Of a DNA stretch of 64,000 nt, positions 32,859-40,246 are shown piece after piece. A model generated the notes under the pieces. The model was not told where the DNA came from, made no database searches, and saw nothing but the letters and a program-made list of their open reading frames with translations. The first letter of the stretch is position 1. Each line of letters begins with the position of its first letter. Source of the DNA: Caulobacter sp. GTDB lineage: Bacteria > Pseudomonadota > Alphaproteobacteria > Caulobacterales > Caulobacteraceae. Location: the NCBI GenBank assembly GCA_030680355.1, contig JAUXVF010000031.1, positions 372,001-436,000 on the forward strand, read 5' to 3'. A program made the translations under genes and the position numbers.

Positions 32859-34073
32859 ATGAACCTTGAATTCTCATCCGAAGACCTCGCCTTCCGCGAC
32901 GAGGTCCGCAGCTTTATCGCGCAAAACTACCCTGAGAGCCTGCGCGGCAAGCAGGACGAGGGGGACGATCTGGCCAAGGAAGACTACCTGGCCTGGCACA
33001 AGGTGCTGGCCAAGAAAGGCTGGGTCGCGCCGTCCTGGCCCAAGGAATGGGGCGGCACCGGCTGGACCTCGACCCAGAAATACATCTTCTCCGAAGAGAC
33101 GGCCCGGGCCGACGCCCTGCCGGTCCTGCCGTTCGGCGTCGCGATGGTCGCCCCGGTGATCTACACCTTCGGCACCCAGGCGCAGAAAGACCGCTTCCTG
33201 CCCAAGATCTACAACGGCGAAGAGTGGTGGTGTCAGGGCTACAGCGAACCGGGCGCCGGTTCCGACCTGGCCAACGTCAAGACCAAGGCCGAGCGCATCA
33301 CCGGCGACGACGGCAAGGAATACTATCTGGTCAACGGCCAGAAGACCTGGACCACCCTGGCCCAGTACGCCGACTGGGGCTTCTTCCTGGTCCGCACCGA
33401 TCCCGACGCCAAGATCCAGTCGGGCATCTCCTTCCTGCTCATCGACATGAAGAGCCCGGGCATCGAGGTTCGGCCGATCATCACCATGGACGGCGGTCAC
33501 GAGGTCAACGAAGTCTGGCTCGACAACGTCAAGGTGCCGGTCGAGAACCGGGTGTTCGAGGAGAACAAGGGCTGGACCTGCGCCAAGTTCCTGCTCGCCC
33601 ATGAGCGCTCCGGCATCGCCGGCGTCGCCCGTTCCAAACGCGGCGTCGAGCGGGTCCGCGAAATGGCCACCACCGAACTGGGCGACGACGGCGCGCCGCT
33701 GATCCAGGACCCCGCCTTCAAGCGCAAGGTCGCCGAACTGGAGATCGACCTGACCGCGCTGGAGTTCACCGAACTGCGCACCCTGGCCAGCGAAAGCGCC
33801 GGTAAGGGACCGGGACCGGAATCCTCGCTGCTCAAGATCAAGGGCACCGAGATCCAGCAGCGTCTGACGGAACTGGCCCTGGAGGCCGCCGGCCATTACG
33901 GCGCGCCCTATTTCCGCGGTTTCCCGCAGGACGGCGACAACATGCATCCGATCGGGCCCGACTACGCCCACCGGACCGCGCCCAACTACTTCAACACCCG
34001 CAAGACCTCGATCTACGGCGGGTCCAACGAAATCCAGCGCAACATCATCGCCAAGATGGTGCTGGGGCTCTGA
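32859..34073 (+). CDS. Acyl-CoA dehydrogenase, large-type subunit
   Basis: 404 residues. FAD-dependent oxidation of acyl-CoA to enoyl-CoA. Typical blocks: WPKEWGGTGWT, QGYSEPGAGSDLANVKT, NGQKTWTTLAQYADW and the C-terminal YGGSNEIQRNIIAKMVLGL. It is followed by a second, dissimilar acyl-CoA dehydrogenase, the layout of heteromeric FadE pairs used for steroid or branched/cyclic side chains. The substrate is not known. Confidence 0.93.
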   Translation: MNLEFSSEDLAFRDEVRSFIAQNYPESLRGKQDEGDDLAKEDYLAWHKVLAKKGWVAPSWPKEWGGTGWTSTQKYIFSEETARADALPVLPFGVAMVAPVIYTFGTQAQKDRFLPKIYNGEEWWCQGYSEPGAGSDLANVKTKAERITGDDGKEYYLVNGQKTWTTLAQYADWGFFLVRTDPDAKIQSGISFLLIDMKSPGIEVRPIITMDGGHEVNEVWLDNVKVPVENRVFEENKGWTCAKFLLAHERSGIAGVARSKRGVERVREMATTELGDDGAPLIQDPAFKRKVAELEIDLTALEFTELRTLASESAGKGPGPESSLLKIKGTEIQQRLTELALEAAGHYGAPYFRGFPQDGDNMHPIGPDYAHRTAPNYFNTRKTSIYGGSNEIQRNIIAKMVLGL

Positions 34074-34087
34074 TCACCGGCCGCCGG

Positions 34088-34200
34088 CCTTCATCCTGCG
34101 ACAGACGCCCTTGCGGGCGCCGGGCAGGATGACGAAGGTGGGCGGCGACTGAATTCGTCATCCTGAGCGGGCCGCCACGCGGCCCTGTCGCAGGACGCAC
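34088..34200. repeat. Intergenic hairpin repeat (CATCCTG type)
   Basis: CATCCTGCGACAG near 34092 pairs with CTGTCGCAGGA near 34186, with internal hairpins GCGGGCCGC/GCGGCCC and CATCCTGC/GGCAGGATG. GTCATCCTGAGCG matches a common dispersed intergenic repeat of alphaproteobacterial genomes. It separates the two acyl-CoA dehydrogenase genes. Confidence 0.6.
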
Positions 34201-34251
34201 TTGAACACAATGATCTCCCCGCAAAGGGGAGCCTGATGAGGACCTGCCAGG

Positions 34252-35394
34252 ATGGATTTCAACTTCACCGAAGAACAGTCGATGCTGCGTGACACGGTCA
34301 CCAGCTTCCTTCAGGACCGCTACGCCTTCGACCAGCGCCAGAAGATGATCGGCTCCGAAGCCGGTCGCGATCCGGCCATCTGGGCCTCGTTCGCCAATGA
34401 ACTGGGCATCCTCGGCGCGCCGTTCTCGGAAGAGATGGGCGGCCTGGGCGGCGGCGCCATTGAGAACATGATCGTCATGGAAGAGTTCGGCAAAGCCCTG
34501 GTGGTCGAGCCCTATATCGGCACCGTGGTCATCGGCGGCGGCTTCCTCAAGCATTCGGCCTACGCCGGCGCGGCCGACGTCATCGGCGGCATCATCGAGG
34601 GCAAGGTGATCATCGCCTTCGCCTATGCCGAGCCGCAGGGCCGCTATACCTGGTCTGACCTCAAGACCACGGCCAAGAAGGACGGGGCCGGCTGGGTCCT
34701 CAACGGCCACAAGGCCGTCGTCGTCGGCGCCCCCTGGGCCACCCACCTGATCGTCACCGCCCGGACCGGCGGCGGCCAGCGCGACGCCGACGGCGTTTCG
34801 GTGTTCATCGTCGACAAGAGCGCCAAGGGCGTGGTCACCCGCGACTACCCGACCGTCGACGGCCAGCGCGCCTCCGAAGTCTATTTTGAGAACGTCGCCG
34901 TCGGCGCCGACGCCCTGATCGGCGACGAGGGCAAGGCCCTGCCGCTGGTCAACAAGGTCATCGACGAAGCCACCGCGGCGACCTGCGCCGAGGCTGTCGG
35001 CGCCATGCGCAAGCTGCATGAGGGCACCCTGGACTACGCCCGCCAGCGCAAGCAGTTCGGCGTGCCGATCGCCAGCTTCCAGGTGCTGCAGCACCGCATG
35101 GTCGACATGTTCATGAACGTCGAACAGGCCGTGTCGATGACCTATATGGCCAACATCAAGGTCGACGACGACGCCGAGCGCGCCAAGGCGGTCAGCGCCG
35201 CCAAGGTGCAGATCGGCAAGGCCTGCAAGTTCGTCGGCCAGAACGCCATCCAGATCCATGGCGGCATGGGCATGACCGACGAACTGGCCATCGGCCACTA
35301 TTTCAAGCGCGCCACGATGATCGAGGGCCTGTTCGGCTCGGTCGACCATCACCTGCGCCGCTATGAAGGCCTGAGCTTCGGCAAGGCGGCTTAA
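34252..35394 (+). CDS. Acyl-CoA dehydrogenase, small-type subunit
   Basis: 380 residues: N-terminal helical domain (FTEEQSMLRDTVTSFLQDRY), a degenerate middle (GPYAEP replaced by AFAYAEPQGRYTW) and a C-terminal domain with ARQRKQFGVPIASFQVLQHRMVDM and IQIHGGMGMTDELAIGHYFKRA. The usual terminal GGTSEIQR-type motif is replaced by EGLFGSVDHHLRR. This pattern fits the non-canonical partner of a heterotetrameric dehydrogenase formed with the preceding gene product. Confidence 0.9.
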   Translation: MDFNFTEEQSMLRDTVTSFLQDRYAFDQRQKMIGSEAGRDPAIWASFANELGILGAPFSEEMGGLGGGAIENMIVMEEFGKALVVEPYIGTVVIGGGFLKHSAYAGAADVIGGIIEGKVIIAFAYAEPQGRYTWSDLKTTAKKDGAGWVLNGHKAVVVGAPWATHLIVTARTGGGQRDADGVSVFIVDKSAKGVVTRDYPTVDGQRASEVYFENVAVGADALIGDEGKALPLVNKVIDEATAATCAEAVGAMRKLHEGTLDYARQRKQFGVPIASFQVLQHRMVDMFMNVEQAVSMTYMANIKVDDDAERAKAVSAAKVQIGKACKFVGQNAIQIHGGMGMTDELAIGHYFKRATMIEGLFGSVDHHLRRYEGLSFGKAA

Positions 35395-35421
35395 ACGACT
35401 TCAGCCACGGCTGGACATTGG

Positions 35422-35454
35422 AAGGGCGGGTGTCGAAGGGCGCCCGCCCTTTTT
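35422..35454 (+). terminator. Rho-independent terminator
   Basis: AAGGGCGGG pairs with CCCGCCCTT across a 12-base loop and is followed by TTTTCTT. It lies 28 bases after the second acyl-CoA dehydrogenase stop. Confidence 0.8.
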
Positions 35455-35548
35455 CTTGATCTGACCGGCGGCCGCTGGCCTGGCTCAGCATTGACGCCAA
35501 TGCGCCGGGCTCCCTAGTCTGACCGACGACAGCCTTGGGGAGGCCCTG

Positions 35549-36706
35549 GTGCAGCGTCGAACATTCCTGACGGGGACAATGGTCTGCCTGCCGATGGCGG
35601 CTTGCGCGGCGCCCGCGCGCCCGGCCGCGCCGCCCGGCGCCACCCTGACCTGGTTGAAATCCTATTCCCGTTTCAAGAGCGCCGTCCTTCTGCGGCTTGC
35701 CGGCGTTCAGGGCATTCCAGTGCGGCAGGCCGTCGACTGCTACCGGGTGACCTATGGCTCCCACGACGGGGGCGGACGGCCAATCCGCCTCAGCGGCCTG
35801 CTGGCGTTGCCCCGCGATGGCGTGGCGCGGGGATTGGTCAGCTGGCAGCATGGCACCACCACCTCGCGGCAGGATGTGCCGTCCAACCTGTCAACCGAAG
35901 GGCTGGCGGCGGCGATCATCTTCGCCGGCAATGGCTTCGCGGCCGTTGCGCCCGACTACCTCGGGCTGGGCGTGTCGCCGCTGACCCACACCTATTACGC
36001 CGCTGACGACACCGCGCGCGCCGTGATCGATCTGCTGGATGTGGCGCGTGGCGTGCCCGGCGTGCCGGACAGCCCGCCCTTCCTGACCGGCTTCTCCCAG
36101 GGCGGCCATGCCAGCCTGGCGACCCAGCGGGCGCTGGAGGCGGCGGGTCGCCCCGTGCTGGGAAGCGCGCCGGTGGCCGGCGCCTTCAACCTGCGCACCA
36201 TCAGTCTGATCGAGGCCATGAAAGGGGAGGCGGTGCAGGCGTCCCTCTATCTGTCCTACATGGCGAGAGGTCTGGCCGCCCGCTATGGCCAGACGCTTGA
36301 GAGCGCCCTGACCGATGAGGCAGCGGGTTTGACGCGCGCCCTCTACGACCAGCCGCACAAGCCCGAGGAGATTGTCGCCGCCCTGCCGAGAGATCCCAGA
36401 AAGCTCTACAACGCGGCATTCCTTGACGCCTTTGACCATGACGGCTCGCACTGGTTGCTCGACGCCATCGCGGCCAACGAGGTCAGCCACTTCAAGCCCC
36501 GTGCGCCGGTCCGGTTCTATTTCGGGGCTGACGACAAGGACGTCTCGCCCCGGGAATCGGTGACCACAGCGCGGATGTTCCAGGCTCAGGGCGGCGACGC
36601 CACGGCTATCGACGTCGGCGCCTTTGATCACAACGGCTCGATCCTGAAGGCGGCGCCAATGGCCCTGGCCTGGCTGGAAACCCTGGTTCAGCCCCGGTCC
36701 GGCTGA
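35549..36706 (+). CDS. Secreted alpha/beta hydrolase (lipase-like)
   Basis: 385 residues with a GTG start after GGGGAGG. The leader MQRRTFLTGTMVCLPMAAC has a twin-arginine motif (RRTFL) and a lipobox-like MAAC, so it is probably a Tat-exported lipoprotein or soluble periplasmic enzyme. The alpha/beta-hydrolase core has the nucleophile elbow GFSQGGHAS, an oxyanion region WQHGTTTS, Asp in FYFGADDKDVSP and His in FDHNGSI. It resembles secretory lipases and feruloyl esterase relatives. The substrate is unknown. Confidence 0.87.
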   Translation: MQRRTFLTGTMVCLPMAACAAPARPAAPPGATLTWLKSYSRFKSAVLLRLAGVQGIPVRQAVDCYRVTYGSHDGGGRPIRLSGLLALPRDGVARGLVSWQHGTTTSRQDVPSNLSTEGLAAAIIFAGNGFAAVAPDYLGLGVSPLTHTYYAADDTARAVIDLLDVARGVPGVPDSPPFLTGFSQGGHASLATQRALEAAGRPVLGSAPVAGAFNLRTISLIEAMKGEAVQASLYLSYMARGLAARYGQTLESALTDEAAGLTRALYDQPHKPEEIVAALPRDPRKLYNAAFLDAFDHDGSHWLLDAIAANEVSHFKPRAPVRFYFGADDKDVSPRESVTTARMFQAQGGDATAIDVGAFDHNGSILKAAPMALAWLETLVQPRSG

Positions 36707-36793
36707 TCGGCATCTGGTGGCGGTAAAGCCGACCGCCCGGTCAGGTTGATGTCCGGCCGGTGATGCGATACGCGGGCTTTGGGGGAACGCGCC

Positions 36794-37147
36794 ATGCCGT
36801 CGGATCAGGAGGCCCAGGAAGCGCGACGGCGCGCGTCGGAGGCCGCCCATACGCTCTATTTCGTCCCGTCCTATCAGGGGCACTGGATCGGGGCGGTGCT
36901 GTCCGCTGCGACCATGGTCGGCGGGGCGATGCTCTACACCTTCCTGCCGACGGCGAGGAACCTGCTTGGCGGCGGCGAGCCTGTCGGCCGCACGGCGACG
37001 ACCTTCCTTGTGCTGTATGCCGCGATGGCCGTCGGGCCGATCGGTGGATGGGTCCTGTGGGCGTTGCAGCGACGCTGGACCGCCCTGACCGTGGTCGGGC
37101 TCTTTACTCTCTGCGCGGTTTGGCTGGGCTTGGCCGTGGTCGCCTAG
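36794..37147 (+). CDS. Small membrane protein, unknown function
   Basis: 117 residues from the ATG at 36794 (the TTG 15 bases upstream is less likely). Three hydrophobic segments at about 36-53, 74-94 and 98-116 suggest a polytopic inner-membrane protein. It faces the convergent uup gene with only 1 bp between them. No family recognised. Confidence 0.65.
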   Translation: MPSDQEAQEARRRASEAAHTLYFVPSYQGHWIGAVLSAATMVGGAMLYTFLPTARNLLGGGEPVGRTATTFLVLYAAMAVGPIGGWVLWALQRRWTALTVVGLFTLCAVWLGLAVVA

Positions 37148-37148
37148 G

Positions 37149-38936
37149 TCAGCTTGCCAGCGCTTCGCGCTTCTCTTCCAGGGCCAGCCAGGCTTCCTCG
37201 GCGGTGGCGAGGTCGGCGCGGGCCTTTTCGCTAGCCTTCATGATGCGGTCGAAGCCGGCCGGATCGCGGGCGTAGAGGCCGGGGTCGGCCAGGCGGGCCT
37301 CCAGTCTGGTGATCTCGCCGGGCAGGCTGTGGATCAGGGCGTCGAGCTCTTCGAGCCGGCGCTGGTCCTTGTAGGACAGTTTGACGGCGGCCTTCTTCGG
37401 CCCGGATTTGACGGGCTGGACGGCCTTGGCCCCGCCCGGATTGCGGTCCTCGAAGAAGCCCGGGTTCTGTTCGACGAAATCCTTCCAGCCGCCGGGGGTC
37501 TCAACCACCCGGCCGCGCCCGTCGAGGGCGATGGTCGAGGTGGCCAGGCGGTCGATGAAGTCGCGGTCGTGGCTGACCAGGATCAGGGTGCCGTCGAAAT
37601 CGGCCAGCAGGTCCTCGAGCAGGTCCAGCGTCTCCATGTCCAGGTCGTTGGTCGGCTCGTCGAGCACCAGCAGGTTGGCCGGGCGGGCGAGGGCGCGGGC
37701 CAGCAGCAGGCGATTGCGCTCACCGCCCGACAGGCTGGAGACCGGCTGGCGAAGTTGCTTGTCCTGGAACAGGAATTCCTTGGCGTAACCGGCGACGTGA
37801 CGGGGGACGCCGCGGACCAGGATCTGGTCGCCGCCGCCGTCGGTCAGCACGTCCCAGAGGGTGTCGCCCTCCTTGAGGTCGCCGCGGGCCTGGTCGATGT
37901 AGGCGATCTGCAGGCCGGTCCCGAGCTTGATCTGGCCGGCGTCGGCCTTCAGATCGCCCAGCAGCAGCTTGACGAGGGTGGTCTTGCCCGCGCCGTTGGG
38001 GCCGACGATGGCCACGCGGTCGCCGCGCTGGATGCGGGTCGAGAAGCCCGAGACGATGACCCGCTCGCCGAACGACTTGGTCAGGCCGGTGGCCTCGGCC
38101 ACCCGCTTGCCCGAGGTGTCGCCGGCGGCCAAGCCCATGCTCAGCTGGCCGCGGGACTCGCGCAGGATGGTCGACTTCTGTTCGCGCATGGCGATCAGCC
38201 GGCGGCGGCGGCCCTCGTTGCGGGCCCGGCGGCCGGTGACGCCGCGCTCAAGCCAGTGCTGCTCGCGGTCCAGCGCCTTGTTCAGGCGGCGGAACTCGTC
38301 GGCCTCGGTGGCCAGGATCTGTTCGGACCATTCGTCGAAGGCCGAAAACCCCTTGTCCAGCCGGCGCACCTTGCGGCTTTCCAGCCAGAAGCAGCGGCGG
38401 GTGACCCGCTCGAGGAAGGCGCGGTCGTGGCTGACGATCAGGGCCGCGCAGCGCGCCGAGGCCAGATTGGTCTCCAGCGTCTGGATGGCGAAGATGTCCA
38501 TGTGGTTGGTCGGCTCGTCGAGCAGCAGGACATCGGGATGTTCGGCGAAGCCCCGGGCCAAGGCCGCGCGGCGGATCTCGCCGCCCGACAGACCCTGGGT
38601 CGACTTGGCCGGGTCGAGGCCAAAAGCCATCAGTTCGGCCTCGGCCTCATAGGTCAGGGCGCCGCCGGCGGTGGCGTAGTCGAGCAGGGTGTCGCCGGTG
38701 ATCAGCGGCTCCTGCGGCACGAACACCACTTTCGCGCCCGGATTGGCGAACCGGTCGCCGGCGTCAGGCTGGATCTGGCCCGCCAGCATCCGCAGCAGGG
38801 TCGACTTGCCGGCCCCGTTGCGCCCGACCAGCGAGGCGCGGATCCCCGGCTCGATGGCCAGATCCACCCCGTCGAACAGCATGGTCGCGCCATCGGCAAG
38901 CCGGACGTCTTTGAGAGCGAGGATCGGGGCGGCCAT
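37149..38936 (-). CDS. uup: ABC-F family ATPase, Uup-like
   Basis: 595 residues from the ATG at 38936. Two ABC domains: Walker A GRNGAGKST and GPNGAGKTT; signatures LSGGEIRRAAL and LSGGERNRLLL; Walker B LLLDEPTNHMD and LVLDEPTNDLD. The linker between them is Arg-rich (GRRARNEGRRRR), and the C terminus is a coiled coil (about 520-595) as in Uup, which binds DNA or ribosomes. ABC-F proteins are soluble and act on ribosomes rather than transport. Confidence 0.93.
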   Translation of the reverse strand: MAAPILALKDVRLADGATMLFDGVDLAIEPGIRASLVGRNGAGKSTLLRMLAGQIQPDAGDRFANPGAKVVFVPQEPLITGDTLLDYATAGGALTYEAEAELMAFGLDPAKSTQGLSGGEIRRAALARGFAEHPDVLLLDEPTNHMDIFAIQTLETNLASARCAALIVSHDRAFLERVTRRCFWLESRKVRRLDKGFSAFDEWSEQILATEADEFRRLNKALDREQHWLERGVTGRRARNEGRRRRLIAMREQKSTILRESRGQLSMGLAAGDTSGKRVAEATGLTKSFGERVIVSGFSTRIQRGDRVAIVGPNGAGKTTLVKLLLGDLKADAGQIKLGTGLQIAYIDQARGDLKEGDTLWDVLTDGGGDQILVRGVPRHVAGYAKEFLFQDKQLRQPVSSLSGGERNRLLLARALARPANLLVLDEPTNDLDMETLDLLEDLLADFDGTLILVSHDRDFIDRLATSTIALDGRGRVVETPGGWKDFVEQNPGFFEDRNPGGAKAVQPVKSGPKKAAVKLSYKDQRRLEELDALIHSLPGEITRLEARLADPGLYARDPAGFDRIMKASEKARADLATAEEAWLALEEKREALAS

Positions 38937-39023
38937 GGGGAAAGGATACTTCAGATGCGGGGGGCGGGGGAAAGAGGCGCGTCTATCCCGCGTTTCCGGG
39001 GGCCGGGGCAAGGGGGCGATGGC

Positions 39024-39422
39024 CTACGGCGCGATCAACTGCACTGTCGGGAAGTGGGTTCGGAACCGGGTGGCGTCCCGGGTCAGCAGGGGCAGGCCTT
39101 CGATGGCGGCCTGGGCGCCGATGAAGAAGTCGGGCAGGACGCCAGTTCTCGCGCCTCCCCGGGCGCGGTAGTTGGCGAAGGCCTTGCTGGCCAGAAACAG
39201 GGCCGGTCGGGAGGAGGGACGAATTTCGATCCTCAAGCCTTCGAGGAAGGCGTCGACGGCCTCCATGCGATCGACCCGAACAGAGAGCTCGGCATAGACC
39301 ACATCATTGATCCAGACCGGGCCGAGCAGGATCGCCGCCTCCAGTTGGCGCGCGGACCAGTCCGCCCAGACCGGATCAGCGGTCCCAAGGTCGAGCAGGA
39401 CGTTGGAATCGACGAAGGTCAC
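39024..39422 (-). CDS. vapC: PIN-domain toxin VapC
   Basis: 132 residues with a GTG start overlapping the antitoxin stop as GTGA. The PIN-domain acidic residues are present: Asp5 in FVDSNVLLD, Glu45 in VVYAELSV, Asp98 in LPDFFIGAQA and Asp116 in LLTRDATRF. It acts as an Mg-dependent endoribonuclease, typically on tRNA or rRNA, when freed from its antitoxin. It forms a two-gene operon with the upstream AbrB-type gene. Confidence 0.93.
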   Translation of the reverse strand: MTFVDSNVLLDLGTADPVWADWSARQLEAAILLGPVWINDVVYAELSVRVDRMEAVDAFLEGLRIEIRPSSRPALFLASKAFANYRARGGARTGVLPDFFIGAQAAIEGLPLLTRDATRFRTHFPTVQLIAP

Positions 39423-39658
39423 TCATCCTCGCCGCGGGTCATCGCCATGACTTCGTCCGTCGTTGGGCCTGGACCGAAGACTCCACGCCACCGTTCAAGG
39501 CGAGGCGCCGCGGCTCCCGGCTCGCCGGATTTTTCGACGATGACCTCTCCGCGATCATTGAGGCGAAACTCCACGGAGTCGCCCGGCGTGACGCCCAGGT
39601 TCTCGCGGACGCGTTTGGGCAGGGTCACCTGGCCCTTGGTCGTGATGGCGTAGCCCAC
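39419..39658 (-). CDS. vapB: AbrB/MazE-fold antitoxin VapB
   Basis: 79 residues from a GTG at 39658 with AAGGA about ten bases upstream. The N-terminal swapped-hairpin DNA-binding domain is GYAITTKGQVTLPKRVRENLG followed by PGDSVEFRLNDRGEVIV. The C-terminal tail (WRGVFGPGPTTDEVMAMTRG) is the likely VapC-binding segment. It should repress its own operon, alone and with VapC. Confidence 0.92.
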   Translation of the reverse strand: MGYAITTKGQVTLPKRVRENLGVTPGDSVEFRLNDRGEVIVEKSGEPGAAAPRLERWRGVFGPGPTTDEVMAMTRGEDE

Positions 39659-39715
39659 GGCGGAATCCTTACTTGGCTTCAGACAAGTAATACCGCAGTC
39701 CGGCGCGCCGGAAAA

Positions 39716-40192
39716 TCACCCCTCGTAGGGTTCGTCGCCGCGGTCGTCGTGAAGGTCCCAGGCGGCGTAGTCGAGGGCGTCTTCGGGTTGGCGGAGGCTG
39801 TCTTCGTTGATGGTCTGGCCGCGGATGGAGACGCCGGCCTTGTGGACGCTTTCGGGGTCGCCGGTGACCAGCGGGTGCCAGGCGGGCAGGGTCTTGCGCT
39901 CATTTAGGCGGCGGTAGGCGCAGCTGGCCGGCATCCAGGCCAGCTGTTCGATATTGCCCGGGGTCAATTTGATGCAGTCGGGCACGTAGTCCTTCCGATT
40001 TTCGTAGTCGGTGCAACGGCAGGCCTGACCGTCGAACAGGCGGCAGTGCACCCGTGTCGGGATGACTTCGTCGAATTCTTCATCCTCGAAGCGAACCAGG
40101 CAGCAAAGGCCGCAGCCATCGCATAGGCTCTCCCATTCAGAGGGAGTCATTTCGGCGAGGGTCTTGGTTTCCCAGAAGGGTTTGCGCGGCAT
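39716..40192 (-). CDS. YcgN family cysteine cluster protein (UPF0260)
   Basis: 158 residues, typical length. Conserved cysteines in SLCDGCGLCCLVRFEDE, VHCRLFDGQACRCTDYENR, VPDCIKLTP and PASCAYRRL match the UPF0260/YcgN group, and they probably coordinate metal. Cytosolic, function not established. Divergent from the penicillin-binding protein gene, with 54 bp between them. Confidence 0.93.
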   Translation of the reverse strand: MPRKPFWETKTLAEMTPSEWESLCDGCGLCCLVRFEDEEFDEVIPTRVHCRLFDGQACRCTDYENRKDYVPDCIKLTPGNIEQLAWMPASCAYRRLNERKTLPAWHPLVTGDPESVHKAGVSIRGQTINEDSLRQPEDALDYAAWDLHDDRGDEPYEG

Positions 40193-40246
40193 GATGCTTG
40201 CGTCCTAAACCCCCGTACGCCGTAACCCAAGCGAGACTGCACCACC

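Noticed and set aside
37329..39653. 774-residue plus-strand open frame
   Set aside because: Antisense of uup and the vapBC genes, which have strong motifs. No recognisable domain in the shadow.
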